A stretch of DNA of 64,000 nt from UBA3305 sp002373555 (GCA_946612455.1 CAMOER010000004.1:50418-114417), one strand, 5' to 3'. Counted from the stretch's first letter, positions 26,943-35,477 are shown. Notes: generated by a model from the letters alone, not told the origin. Program-made: numbers and translations.

Positions 26943-27830
26943 ATGCTGTTAAATATGTCTTCCCTGCTCAAAGTAGCAAACGACAATAATTTCGCGATCC
27001 CGGCCTTCAATACTCCCACGCAGATGATCATGCGCGGAGCAATTGAAGTTGCGGAAGAGACCGGAACGCCCATCATCATTGAAGTACATCCCGATGAGCT
27101 GGAATTTGCCCGCAGTTCCTTCATTACCATGCTTACGGAAGAAGCAAGAAAAAGCACGGTGCCGGTCTGTATCCACATGGATCACGGTTCCACAATCGAA
27201 CAGATCATGACTGCGATCCGGTGCGGATATACTTCCGTCATGATCGACGCCTCTTCAAAGCCTTTTGAAGAAAACATTGCCATCTGCCGCGAGGTCGTAC
27301 GCCTCTCTCATATGGTCAATGTCTCCGTCGAGGGCGAATTAGGCACCATCGGCACTACTTCCGTATCCCAGGATGTCACTTCCACCACAGAGATCCATTA
27401 CACCGAGCCGGAAGAAGCTGCGGAATTTGTCGAGCGTTCCGGTGTTGATACGCTGGCCATCGCGATCGGCACCTGTCACGGTCTGTATCCGAAGGGCATG
27501 ACACCGACGCTGCAGCTCGACAGGCTCCGGGCCATCAAAAAGCGCCTTCCGATCCCGCTTGTTCTCCACGGCGGTTCCGCCAATAAAGACGAAGAGATCG
27601 CGGAAGCTTCCAGATGCGGCATCAACAAGATCAATATCTCAAGCGATATAAAGGATCCTTTTTACCAGAAATGCCGTGAAGTCCTTCAGGATCCCTACAT
27701 TCGCGAACCGGGTGAGATATACCCGCCCTGCATCGAGGTTATGAAGGATGTGATGCGGCATAAATTCGATCTGCTCGGCTGTACCGGCAAAGCAGCGCTT
27801 TACGATTACAGCAAGGCAAGACCGATGTAA
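26943..27830 (+). CDS. class II ketose-bisphosphate aldolase 2
   Basis: A 295-residue zinc aldolase. It has CIHMDHGST with His78, Asp80 and His81, GTCHGLYPKG with His179 and VLHGGSA with His209; the loop VEGELGTIGTTSVSQDV is like that of fructose/tagatose-bisphosphate aldolases. GAAAGGG precedes the ATG. It stands alone between its own operator-controlled promoter and a terminator. It is distinct from aldolase 1, so the cluster encodes two aldol-cleavage activities. Confidence 0.88.
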   Translation: MLLNMSSLLKVANDNNFAIPAFNTPTQMIMRGAIEVAEETGTPIIIEVHPDELEFARSSFITMLTEEARKSTVPVCIHMDHGSTIEQIMTAIRCGYTSVMIDASSKPFEENIAICREVVRLSHMVNVSVEGELGTIGTTSVSQDVTSTTEIHYTEPEEAAEFVERSGVDTLAIAIGTCHGLYPKGMTPTLQLDRLRAIKKRLPIPLVLHGGSANKDEEIAEASRCGINKINISSDIKDPFYQKCREVLQDPYIREPGEIYPPCIEVMKDVMRHKFDLLGCTGKAALYDYSKARPM

Positions 27831-27839
27831 GTGCATGAA

Positions 27840-27873
27840 AAAGCGGGCTGTGTGAAAACAGCCCGCTTTCATT
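27840..27873. terminator. bidirectional terminator
   Basis: 12-bp perfect stem AAAGCGGGCTGT / ACAGCCCGCTTT with loop GTGAAA, T-rich after it (CATTTTC). It separates the plus-strand aldolase and the minus-strand MsmK-type gene, which converge. Confidence 0.88.
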
Positions 27874-27881
27874 TTCGCTAT

Positions 27882-29069
27882 TCAGAAAAGATTCTTTTCC
27901 GTTTTCTTATCAAAGAAATGCATCAGTGACGGTTTGAATGTGTAGCAGACTTCCTGATGGCCGACTTCCAGCAGCGGATCATCCGACTCCGATACAGGCA
28001 CAACCGCAACGATATCCTTTCCGTCGGAATTCATATGCAGGTGCAGTTCGCTGCCCATCATTTCCGATACATCTACCCTCGCCCGGATACCGTCATCACT
28101 CAGACTGATGTGCACCGGGCGAACGCCGACGATCACTTCTTCCGGGACATGGTCCATTTTTTTCAGTACAGCCTGCTTTGCTTCCGGAATATCGAATTCC
28201 TTACCCTGCACAAGGGCTTTAAAACCGTCGCCGCGCTTCACGAACGACGCCTCAAAGAAATTCATCTGCGGCGTGCCGATAAACCCTGCGACAAAAAGAT
28301 TTGCGGGATGAGAGAATACCTCCTGCGGTTTTCCGACCTGCTGGATAAATCCGTCGCGCATGATGACGATCCGGTCGCCCAGCGTCATCGCTTCGACCTG
28401 GTCATGCGTAACATAGACGAATGTCGTATCGATCTTCTCTCTCAGCTTTATGATCTCCGCCCGCATCTGATTCCTCAGTTTGGCGTCCAGATTGGACAGC
28501 GGCTCATCCATCAGGAACACTTTCGGCTTCCGGACGATTGCCCGTCCGATCGCGACACGCTGTCTTTGTCCACCGGAAAGTGCTTTCGGTTTCCGGTCCA
28601 GATAATCGGTGATATCCAGGATCGCGGCAGCCTCTTCCACTTTTTCCCGGATCTCCTGTTTTGATTTTTTCTGCAGTTTCAGGGAATACGCCATGTTTTC
28701 AAACACGGTCATATGCGGATACAGCGCGTAGTTCTGGAAGACCATTGCGATGTCCCTGTCCTTCGGTGCATCGTCATTGACCAGTTTCCCGTCAATAAAA
28801 AGCTCACCGCCGCTGATCTCCTCCAGTCCCGCGATCATGCGCAGTGTCGTAGACTTGCCGCAGCCGGAGGGTCCGACAAGAACAATAAATTCCTTATCCG
28901 CTATATCAAGATTAAACTCCTGTACAGCGACTACGCCTTCCTTTGTCACCTGCAGATTTGCTTTCTTCTCTGCAAAACGATCGGTTGTTTTCTTTTCTTT
29001 CTGTTTTTTCTTCTCGTTACCGTTATAAGGATATACTTTCTTGATGTTAACTAACTTTACCTCGGCCAT
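27882..29069 (-). CDS. msmK: sugar ABC transporter ATP-binding protein, MsmK/UgpC type
   Basis: A 395-residue shared ATPase for CUT1 sugar importers. It has Walker A GPSGCGKST (66-74), Q-loop MVFQNYALYPHM, signature LSGGQRQRVAIG, Walker B VFLMDEPLSNLD, and the C-terminal OB-type regulatory domain. A lysine-rich insert of about 25 residues after the first strand (around residues 18-42) is often seen in clostridial versions. ATG at 29067-29069 with AGGGAGAG upstream is chosen over a longer frame. The importer operon lacks its own ATPase, and both promoters carry the same operator, so this is the probable energiser of that importer. Confidence 0.93.
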   Translation of the reverse strand: MAEVKLVNIKKVYPYNGNEKKKQKEKKTTDRFAEKKANLQVTKEGVVAVQEFNLDIADKEFIVLVGPSGCGKSTTLRMIAGLEEISGGELFIDGKLVNDDAPKDRDIAMVFQNYALYPHMTVFENMAYSLKLQKKSKQEIREKVEEAAAILDITDYLDRKPKALSGGQRQRVAIGRAIVRKPKVFLMDEPLSNLDAKLRNQMRAEIIKLREKIDTTFVYVTHDQVEAMTLGDRIVIMRDGFIQQVGKPQEVFSHPANLFVAGFIGTPQMNFFEASFVKRGDGFKALVQGKEFDIPEAKQAVLKKMDHVPEEVIVGVRPVHISLSDDGIRARVDVSEMMGSELHLHMNSDGKDIVAVVPVSESDDPLLEVGHQEVCYTFKPSLMHFFDKKTEKNLF

Positions 29070-29134
29070 GTCTCTCTCCCTGCAGACAGGGAATACCTCC
29101 TTAAAGATTCGCAAGACTTTCAGCTTTCAGTATA

Positions 29135-29173
29135 ATAATACATAATTCACGATATTTAGTCAATCGAATTTAC
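29135..29173 (-). promoter_or_regulatory. promoter and operator site 5 of the msmK-type gene
   Basis: Minus strand: TTGACT (29158-29163), 17-base spacer, TATTAT (29135-29140). The inverted repeat GTCAATCGAATTTAC (plus strand, 29159-29173) covers the -35. It is one mismatch from the reverse complement of site 2 at 12745. Confidence 0.75.
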
Positions 29174-29280
29174 ATATTCCAACCGACACTTCACAAACGA
29201 TATCCCTTATTGCTGCACCGCTTCGGTAACAAACCTATCCGGCTGTCATTTTTTTACAGCCTGGTAAACAGTATACTGTT

Positions 29281-29664
29281 TCAGACCGTGATCTCAATCT
29301 GATTTCCTTCAACTGCGAGGATGCAGCTTTCATAGTACCCGTCTCCTGTTATACGTGGTCCGCTGATGACTTTGTAACCGTCTCTCTTTATTTTCGCTGT
29401 CAGCTTATCAACATTTTCCCTGCTACCTACGCTGAAAGCGATGTGGGCATAGCCGGTGCGCTCCTGACTCATTTTGCTGTCATCCAGATCTGGTTTATTC
29501 ATGATCTCCAGTCTTGTGCCATCATGAAATCTAACAAAGTACGAGCGAAATTCCGTTGTCCGGTTATAATACGCTTCACCGGCATGACCATCAAAATAAT
29601 GAATAAAAAAATCCCGTGCTTTATCCAGATCCTTTACATATAATGCGATATGTTCAATCCTCAT
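29281..29664 (-). CDS. VOC/glyoxalase-family metal protein
   Basis: A 127-residue protein of the vicinal oxygen chelate superfamily: MRIEHIALYVKDLDKARDFF then FHDGTRLEIM, and in the second half YAHIAFSVGS and GDGYYESCILAVEGNQIEI. This gives the usual paired beta-alpha-beta modules with His and Glu metal ligands. Could be a glyoxalase I-like or lyase-type enzyme; the substrate is unknown. A GTG four codons upstream is an alternative start; the ATG is chosen on family alignment. A perfect 16-bp palindrome (AAACAGTA/TACTGTTT, 29266-29281) abuts the stop codon. Confidence 0.82.
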   Translation of the reverse strand: MRIEHIALYVKDLDKARDFFIHYFDGHAGEAYYNRTTEFRSYFVRFHDGTRLEIMNKPDLDDSKMSQERTGYAHIAFSVGSRENVDKLTAKIKRDGYKVISGPRITGDGYYESCILAVEGNQIEITV

Positions 29665-29865
29665 TTTTTCATGCACCTTCTTTCATCATAACTGCCTTTA
29701 TCGCTGCATTGCACAACTCGCATTCCGTCCAGCTGTTTGCGGCAGTCTTTTCAGTCTCTCCCATTTTCACTTTCCCAGCACCCAGAAGTCTCGTACTCCA
29801 GCTTTTCACGCCGGTTCTATGACACTTCTGGCTGGCCCTGGCGACTTCGCTTCTCCAATAATCCC

Positions 29866-30282
29866 TTACCACTCGAGCACATCCGTTTTCTTTTCGTCTC
29901 CCTCCTGCCACTCCATGATATACTGCAGCGCTTCCGGTACGCCGGGCGGGTAAGCCGCGATGGAGTATTTCACTTTTGTCCGGCTGCCGAGCACCAGTGC
30001 CTGCAGGGTTCCGAACGGTTCCTCATCCGGTGTCAACGTGCCATAGCGGCAGGCGGTGTCGCCGCAGTACTGCATATGGATCTCGCCGGGATCGCCGGTA
30101 CCTTCCTGGAAAGCAAGATAGCCGGTGAATTCATTTTCTCCGGTCTTTACGATCCAGCCCTTCCAGTGGCCGTCTTCGCTGACGGCGAAAGCGACCGGGC
30201 GGAAACGGAGGTAAAGAAGGCTGCCGGCAAGCGCCGCGGCGGCCAGAAGCAATAGTATTATAAGGATAGTTTTCTTTTTCAT
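29866..30282 (-). CDS. small secreted/anchored protein of unknown function
   Basis: A 138-residue protein with a basic N-terminus and one hydrophobic segment (about 5-27), then a soluble outer domain of about 110 residues with beta-type composition and two cysteines (MQYCGDTACRYG) that might form a disulfide. I do not recognise a family. GAGG lies five bases before the ATG at 30280-30282. It stands alone between the VOC gene and the divergent reductase gene. Confidence 0.6.
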   Translation of the reverse strand: MKKKTILIILLLLAAAALAGSLLYLRFRPVAFAVSEDGHWKGWIVKTGENEFTGYLAFQEGTGDPGEIHMQYCGDTACRYGTLTPDEEPFGTLQALVLGSRTKVKYSIAAYPPGVPEALQYIMEWQEGDEKKTDVLEW

Positions 30283-30658
30283 GGGCACCTCGGGACAAAC
30301 GGCATGGCTGGCGTTCCAGCTGTTTTTTCGTTTATGTCATCATACCGCTTTCCCGACGATATCTCAATCGTGTGCAGCCGTTTCTTTGTCAATTTTTGTC
30401 ATCTCGGATCATTATCCGTCCGGCAATACCTGCTTTGATGCCAGCTTTATCCGTACAACGCAGGATTCAGCAATCGAAACCCGATAATCCGTTTGACGTT
30501 TCCGTTTCTGTGTCCGCATGCAGCATCAGACCGCCGGATTCCGATCTGATGCACTAAACATTTCTTTATCTTCTTTCTATCCCGATTCCGTCATGCTATA
30601 GTATTACTGTAACACGATTCTGTGTATTATTTCTTTTTTACGGAAAGGAGTCGTTCAG
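30283..30658. other. intergenic region upstream of the flavin oxidoreductase
   Basis: Divergent control region without a supportable gene. A TATAGT box at about 30598 with a weak -35 and a ribosome binding site GGAAAGGAG are the only signals seen. No operator of the 15-bp type is present. Confidence 0.4.
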
Positions 30659-32599
30659 ATGTCTTACAGCAAACTGTTCTCGCCCGGCCAGATCGGGTCC
30701 CTGGAACTGAAAAACCGCATTGTCATGCCCGCGATGGGATGTTCGCTCGCGGAATCCACCGGCGAAGCCGGCGCACGCATCATCAAATACTACGCGGACC
30801 GCGCCAGAGGCGGCGCCGGTCTGATCATCACCGAGATCACCAGAGTCGATGATGAAACCGGTGTCGGCACGCCCAACCAGCTGAGCGTGACCAACACGCA
30901 TATGATCGCCCAGCTCTCCCGCCTGGCCGAAGCTGTCCATGCCTATGATACGAAGATCTTCGTACAGCTGCATCATCCCGGAAATCAGACGCCCAGCCGC
31001 CTGATCGGCGGAAAGCAGCCGGTATCCGCTTCGGACGTCACCTGCAAGGTGATCGGCGAGCAGCCCCGCGCGCTTACCACGGAAGAAGTCGAAGGAATGG
31101 TAAAGAAGTTCGTGACCGGCGCGGTCATCGCGCAGAAAGCCGGCATCGACGGCGTGGAGATCCATGCCGCGCACGGTTATCTGGTCAGCCAGTTCCTTTC
31201 TCCCCATACAAATAAACGTACCGACAAATACGGCGGCAGCTTCGAAGGAAGAATGCGCTTTGTGACCGAGATCATCATGGGCATCAAGGCATACTGCGGT
31301 CCGAAATTCCCGATCTCTGTACGAATCAACGGAAATGATTATCTGGAAGACGGCATCACCGAAGAGGACGCCATCAACCAGGCGAAATATCTGCAGGCGC
31401 TCGGCATCAGCTGCATCAATGTCAGCTGCGGCACCTATGATTCCGGCGCGACCATCATCGAGCCCAATTATTTCGAAGAAGGCTGGAAACGCCATCTGGC
31501 AGCGAATATCCGCAAAGCAGTCAGCATTCCGGTCATTGCTGTCTGCAATATCAAGCACCCCGCCTTCGCCGAGGAAATGCTGGAAGCCGGCGATACGGAT
31601 TTCATCGGCATCGCACGCGGCCATCTGGCAGATCCCGACTGGGGCGTGAAAGCGCAGGCAGGGAAGGATCAGCTGATCCGCAAATGTATCGGCTGCATGG
31701 AATGTTTCCGGATCCTGAACGACGGGCTTCCGCTCGGCTGCACGCTGAATCCCGTGATCGGACGCGAATTTGAATACGGCGATGAAAAGCTCGTAAAGAA
31801 CGGCACAGGCAGGAAGATCGCTGTCATCGGCGGCGGTCCGGCCGGTATGGAAGCCGCGCTTACGCTTGCCAAACGCGGTTTCGACACCACACTTTATGAA
31901 GCTGCGGACAAGCTCGGCGGTACGATCAATCTGGCTGCCATCCCGCCGCACAAGGGAATGCTGCTTGAATTTGTCGAGACCATGGAAGCACAGCTTGCCG
32001 AAGCCGGCGTGAAGGTCTGCACCGGCGTCTGCGCGACCCCGGATCTCGTGAAAGAATCCGGTGCCGAGGCAGTCTTTATCGCCGCCGGCGGAAAGCCCAT
32101 CCTTCCCGCCATTCCCGGCATTGAGAGCGCGGTCACCGCGGAAGATGTGCTGTCCGGTAAGGCAGAAGTCTGCGGCGAGAACATCGTGATCATCGGCGGC
32201 GGTGTTACTGGTCTGGAGACGGCGGAATATCTTGCGCCCGGACGTCATGTGACGGTCGTGGAAATGCTGGACAAAGTAGGCGGAAATCTGTATCCCTCTG
32301 TTGTCATGCATCTTGCGCAGGAAATCATGAAGAACGGCGGCATGATCGCGAAGGGGAAGAAGCTCACTGCTGTAGAGAACGGTTCCGTCACGGTGGCCGA
32401 TTCCAAGACCGGCGAACAGACATCCATCCCCGCCGATACAGTCATCCTGGCCATGGGCGTTCGTGCGAACCGCCCGGATATCGATGCGTACAGGGAGGCA
32501 TTCTGCGGGAAGGTCATTCTGGTCGGCGATTCCGCAAGACCCGGGCAGATTTATGATGCGCTGCATTCCGGACATGACAGGGCATTTGTGTATTGCTGA
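30659..32599 (+). CDS. NADH:flavin oxidoreductase / 2,4-dienoyl-CoA reductase-like enzyme
   Basis: A 646-residue multidomain reductase. It begins with an old-yellow-enzyme FMN barrel (1-340; HAAHGYLVSQFLSP with His169, His172 and Tyr174). Next is a 4Fe-4S site (Cys343, 346, 349, 361 in CIGCMECF and GLPLGC). A Rossmann FAD/NAD(P)-binding part follows (GGGPAGMEAA at 391, then GGGVTGLETAEYL). The architecture matches dienoyl-CoA reductase, trimethylamine dehydrogenase and BaiCD/BaiH-type enzymes that reduce activated C=C bonds in anaerobes. The substrate is not deducible; it is monocistronic here. Confidence 0.9.
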   Translation: MSYSKLFSPGQIGSLELKNRIVMPAMGCSLAESTGEAGARIIKYYADRARGGAGLIITEITRVDDETGVGTPNQLSVTNTHMIAQLSRLAEAVHAYDTKIFVQLHHPGNQTPSRLIGGKQPVSASDVTCKVIGEQPRALTTEEVEGMVKKFVTGAVIAQKAGIDGVEIHAAHGYLVSQFLSPHTNKRTDKYGGSFEGRMRFVTEIIMGIKAYCGPKFPISVRINGNDYLEDGITEEDAINQAKYLQALGISCINVSCGTYDSGATIIEPNYFEEGWKRHLAANIRKAVSIPVIAVCNIKHPAFAEEMLEAGDTDFIGIARGHLADPDWGVKAQAGKDQLIRKCIGCMECFRILNDGLPLGCTLNPVIGREFEYGDEKLVKNGTGRKIAVIGGGPAGMEAALTLAKRGFDTTLYEAADKLGGTINLAAIPPHKGMLLEFVETMEAQLAEAGVKVCTGVCATPDLVKESGAEAVFIAAGGKPILPAIPGIESAVTAEDVLSGKAEVCGENIVIIGGGVTGLETAEYLAPGRHVTVVEMLDKVGGNLYPSVVMHLAQEIMKNGGMIAKGKKLTAVENGSVTVADSKTGEQTSIPADTVILAMGVRANRPDIDAYREAFCGKVILVGDSARPGQIYDALHSGHDRAFVYC

Positions 32600-32626
32600 A
32601 AAAGGAAATCGTCGCGGTAAAGATGT

Positions 32627-32647
32627 CATTCAACCAACGGTTGAATG
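32627..32647. promoter_or_regulatory. perfect inverted repeat upstream of a strong promoter
   Basis: CATTCAACC-AAC-GGTTGAATG, arms perfect over 9 bp. It ends nine bases before the -35 of the promoter at 32656. It has the look of a TetR-type operator, but no regulator gene is adjacent. Confidence 0.55.
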
Positions 32648-32655
32648 TACTGCAA

Positions 32656-32684
32656 TTGACTTCGTCCGACCCCCGATTTATAAT
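32656..32684 (+). promoter_or_regulatory. strong sigma-A type promoter with no gene behind it
   Basis: TTGACT (32656-32661), exactly 17 bases, TATAAT (32679-32684). No open reading frame with a ribosome binding site follows before the terminator at 32799. Confidence 0.65.
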
Positions 32685-32690
32685 TGATTT

Positions 32691-32830
32691 GACAACTGAA
32701 TAGTCGCTGATCACGACAAAAAAGAAAAGATCAAAATATAGTATCCACTTGGTCGTCGGGAGCGACCAAGTAAAACGAAATAAAACCCGGTAAAGGAAAA
32801 CAGCCTTTGGAAACAAAGGTTGTTTTTCTT
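32691..32830 (+). ncRNA. candidate small RNA of about 140 nt
   Basis: The promoter at 32656-32684 would start a transcript near 32691. The transcript contains a 9-bp hairpin ACTTGGTCG / CGACCAAGT (about 32748-32772) and ends at a terminator, AACAGCCTTTG-GAAA-CAAAGGTTGTT followed by TTTCTT (32799-32830). No coding sequence is evident. I do not recognise the RNA family, and a leader of a lost gene is an alternative. Confidence 0.45.
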
Positions 32831-32874
32831 ATATTGGGGGCCTTTCTGCGCAATCTTCCGAAATAAGCACATCT

Positions 32875-33205
32875 CTTCCAGATGATACCCTTTTTTCTTG
32901 CCTTCGCAGGCTCTTGTTCCTGCTATTCTTCCGTAACGGCTGCTTGATTCCCAGATGATACCCTTTATTCTGCGTCAGCCCTTTTCATCCTGTTCCGAAA
33001 AGGGTATCGCTTAGTGCTAAATCACGACCAGCACCCAAATTCTTCTCTGCAGCGGTCTGAGACGCCTGAAAACAGGGTAGCGTCTGTCCAAAAGCAGGCT
33101 TGAAAACCCATCCCACCAGTATTCTTCCAGGAAAAGCAACAAAAACGACTGATTTTATCATCCCGCATCAGTCAGAACGACAAAATCAGTCTCTTCAAGA
33201 TCAAC
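32875..33205. repeat. dispersed intergenic repeat, copy 1
   Basis: About 330 bp sharing ordered blocks with the copy at 35815-36206. The blocks are GATGATACCCTTTTTT near the left, a TTCTTCCGT block, a second GATGATACCCTTT, then GAAAAGGGTATCG (the inverse of the ACCCTTTT block), AATCACGACCAGC, a CCTGA...CAGGGTAGC...TCTG block, and a final hairpin GACTGATTTT / AAAATCAGTC (33147-33191). No coding capacity. The pairs of ACCCTTTT and AAAAGGGT elements would fold into a long stem. Confidence 0.7.
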
Positions 33206-33357
33206 TTCCTGTTTTCGGCAAATCGGATCTTGCATCAATTCCGCTGCGCCTGGTCGGCAGGCTGCGGAAAAACCTGCATCTCAGTTATTCCTCAGACATT
33301 CCCACGCTTTCAGCTTTGCGATTCCTGCTTCTCCGCAGGCTGCACAGAATCCGCATC

Positions 33358-34101
33358 TCAGATATTCCCCATCAGAAAATCTTTCAAAACACCGAAGAAC
33401 TCTCTGAGAAGATTATTCGGCAGATAGAACCGGTTCGAAGCCGCGGGGATCGCACTGACATCCGTGATACCGGCGGCTTTCGCGATCCGGCAGGCACGAT
33501 AGATGTGAAAATCATTGGTCACGATGCCAACATCTGCATCTTCCCGCGAAAGCAATCTCATGGAGTTGTCGATGTTCTCCTTCGTATTATGCGATTCCGT
33601 TTCGGCCAGTATGCGGTACTCCGGTATGCCGCGTTCCACGAGATACGCCTTCATCCCTTCCCCTTCGGAAAACGGTTCATTATACCCCTGCCCGCCCGAA
33701 ACGATGCAGATGGTATTTTCATTTTCCGTAAGATAATCATAGGCCGCATCCAACCTGTATTTCAGCGCAACGCTTGGCCCGCGTTCATAGATCTGCGCGC
33801 CGAGAACAATGATGTAATCCAGATCGCCGCGTGCGCTGCTGACAGCCCCGGAAATGATCAGGCTCTCCGTATAGACAAAGACCGCCAGGCACAGGACAGC
33901 CGCCGCAGACAAAGCGATCCGCACCGCTGCAGGAATATTGCTCCAGATATGATAATAGGAAAAAACGGCCAGCAGTATGAAGCCGCCGGCAAGCGCCATC
34001 CACACCAGCCAGAATCCGGTCCCGCTGCCGACGCTCAGGACAGCGAAGCCGTACAACAGAGACAGAACTGCAAGTACCGCAAAAAGTAAATACCATTTCA
34101 T
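33358..34101 (-). CDS. YdcF/DUF218-family membrane protein
   Basis: A 247-residue protein with three or four N-terminal membrane helices (about 1-95) followed by a DUF218 (SanA/YdcF) domain: DYIIVLGAQIY, ALKYRLDAAYDYL, IVSGGQGYNEPFSEGEGMKAYL, and DFHIYRACRIAKAAG near the end. The family is linked to cell-envelope processes and is thought to bind a nucleotide-like ligand; the reaction is unknown. The next upstream gene on the same strand is 33 bases away and encodes a membrane protein with a protease motif. Confidence 0.85.
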   Translation of the reverse strand: MKWYLLFAVLAVLSLLYGFAVLSVGSGTGFWLVWMALAGGFILLAVFSYYHIWSNIPAAVRIALSAAAVLCLAVFVYTESLIISGAVSSARGDLDYIIVLGAQIYERGPSVALKYRLDAAYDYLTENENTICIVSGGQGYNEPFSEGEGMKAYLVERGIPEYRILAETESHNTKENIDNSMRLLSREDADVGIVTNDFHIYRACRIAKAAGITDVSAIPAASNRFYLPNNLLREFFGVLKDFLMGNI

Positions 34102-34134
34102 AAATTCATTATCCGATCTTTCGCCAGGATTCCC

Positions 34135-34794
34135 CTATCGTTCAAATACCACGCCTCCGGCTTCCGTAGGATGATCCATATACACGATCTCCTCCGCGTT
34201 GCTTCTGTACTTCAGGAGTTTTCGAATGATCATCAGATCACCGGCCGCAGAATCTGCCATGATGATTCCCAGGAACAGAATCCACTGCTTTCCGGCCGCT
34301 ATGCCCGCAGCCATCGGAAGGACTCCCAGGAGGAGGAACGGCATTACGGTTCCGAAAATATAGTGCCGCTTCTGCAGCGGCGAAAGGCAGGTACAGTAGG
34401 GCGTCAGGGACGACCGCAAAACGCCGAACTCAATATCCCTGAAATGATGCGGTGCGAAAATGCTCCAGCAGACACCATGAATCAGCTCGTGCACCACGAT
34501 CAGCACGAGGAAACCAACGAGGAACGCCACCGCATGAAATCCGGTGTATCTCATTTCGCGATTGACCAGGAAATACAGCCCATAGCCGATAACAAACAGC
34601 GGAATCAGCAGCAACAGAGCAACCAGATTGGCCTTCCCGATGTCGATCGTCAGATCCTGCCGGACATAGCCCTGCCGTTCCATTTCCGCCGCCGTCTCCG
34701 CGAAACGCGCGAGTCTTCTCTGCTCCGCTTCCGTGAGCATTTTCTGATTCTTCTCTTTCTTCAAGTGCCGGTCCTCTTTTCTCTGGATGCGCAT
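34135..34794 (-). CDS. DUF3267-type putative membrane zinc protease
   Basis: A protein of up to 219 residues with about four membrane helices and the zinc-protease-like motif HELIHG inside a helix (VVHELIHGVCW), as in DUF3267 proteins related to site-2 proteases. The start is uncertain. The outermost ATG (34792-34794) has no clear ribosome binding site, whereas AGAGGA precedes a TTG at about 34764 and AGAGAAG precedes an ATG at 34740. The N-terminus MLTEAEQRRLARFAETAAEM is a charged helix. It shares a strand and likely a transcript with the YdcF-like gene. Confidence 0.75.
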   Translation of the reverse strand: MRIQRKEDRHLKKEKNQKMLTEAEQRRLARFAETAAEMERQGYVRQDLTIDIGKANLVALLLLIPLFVIGYGLYFLVNREMRYTGFHAVAFLVGFLVLIVVHELIHGVCWSIFAPHHFRDIEFGVLRSSLTPYCTCLSPLQKRHYIFGTVMPFLLLGVLPMAAGIAAGKQWILFLGIIMADSAAGDLMIIRKLLKYRSNAEEIVYMDHPTEAGGVVFER

Positions 34795-35008
34795 GCGGGT
34801 TTCCGGGAGGTGCGCCTGGAAGCGCAGGATTTAAATATCAGATTCATCATAGCACTGCGTGAGGGTTCTTTCAATTATAGAAAAACCTCCCCTGCAGTGT
34901 TCCTTAAGTAAAAAGCCTAAGCAAGTACTGAATGCTGCCTTATCTGACCAGAAGACATTAAAAAAGGAACTGCCATACGGCACAATGTCATTAAGAAAAG
35001 CAAAATTA

Positions 35009-35060
35009 AAGAACAGTCCTCAGATTTGCAAAAAAAATCTGGGGGCTGTTCTTTTCTGTA
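35009..35060 (+). terminator. strong intrinsic terminator in gene-free DNA
   Basis: 19-bp stem AAGAACAGTCCTCAGATTT / AAATCTGGGGGCTGTTCTT (two G-U pairs) with TTTTCTG after it. The 300 bases before it hold no supportable gene, so it may end an unrecognised RNA or be a remnant. Nothing else is seen in 34795-35123. Confidence 0.6.
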
Positions 35061-35123
35061 ACAATTTACTTTTTTGATTCCGTTTTCTCTTCTTTATTAT
35101 ATCAAAAAAAATTGCCCTGCATC

Positions 35124-35333
35124 TCAATTTGATCCCCCTTCATTCCGCTTGTTTTTATCGCTCTTTAAAATTCCGTGTATGTTAATTCCAATTACAAACG
35201 CCGCAATTCCGCAAAGGATAACAACCAGCCATAGCGGCCAATCGCTGGGATGATAATGTCGTCCCACGATCGGCACGGCGAAAAGGATTATAAATCCGAT
35301 GATGCGAAGAATAGAGTTTCTCACTGAACACAT
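35124..35333 (-). CDS. small two-helix membrane protein
   Basis: A 69-residue protein with two hydrophobic helices (about 8-25 and 32-53) linked by a short polar loop (GRHYHPSDWP), and a basic C-terminus (KSDKNKRNEGGSN). Unknown function. AAGGAG lies one base before the ATG but ten before an in-frame GTG five codons in, so the true start may be the GTG. Could be a small toxin-like or accessory membrane peptide; no neighbour supports either. Confidence 0.5.
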   Translation of the reverse strand: MCSVRNSILRIIGFIILFAVPIVGRHYHPSDWPLWLVVILCGIAAFVIGINIHGILKSDKNKRNEGGSN

Positions 35334-35477
35334 TCTCCTTCACTCCAATATTTGTATAATCACAGTACCTGATTATATCATCCCGTCTCGACATAAACTG
35401 TCAGTATGCTCAAAAAGAAACAAACTTCTTGAGCATGAGACAAGGGATTTTGCAAATAGCTCCAATTCTATGAAGAG

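Noticed and set aside
29241..29281. GGCTGT/ACAGCC stem and AAACAGTATACTGTTT palindrome after the VOC gene as a riboswitch or terminator
   Set aside because: The short stem has its T-run in the loop rather than after it, and the palindrome overlaps the stop codon; there is not enough to call a regulatory element.
30638..32629. Very long minus-strand frame (over 660 codons) opposite the flavin oxidoreductase
   Set aside because: Codon-pattern shadow of a GC-rich gene. The plus strand encodes all expected domains and cofactor motifs; the antisense product resembles nothing.
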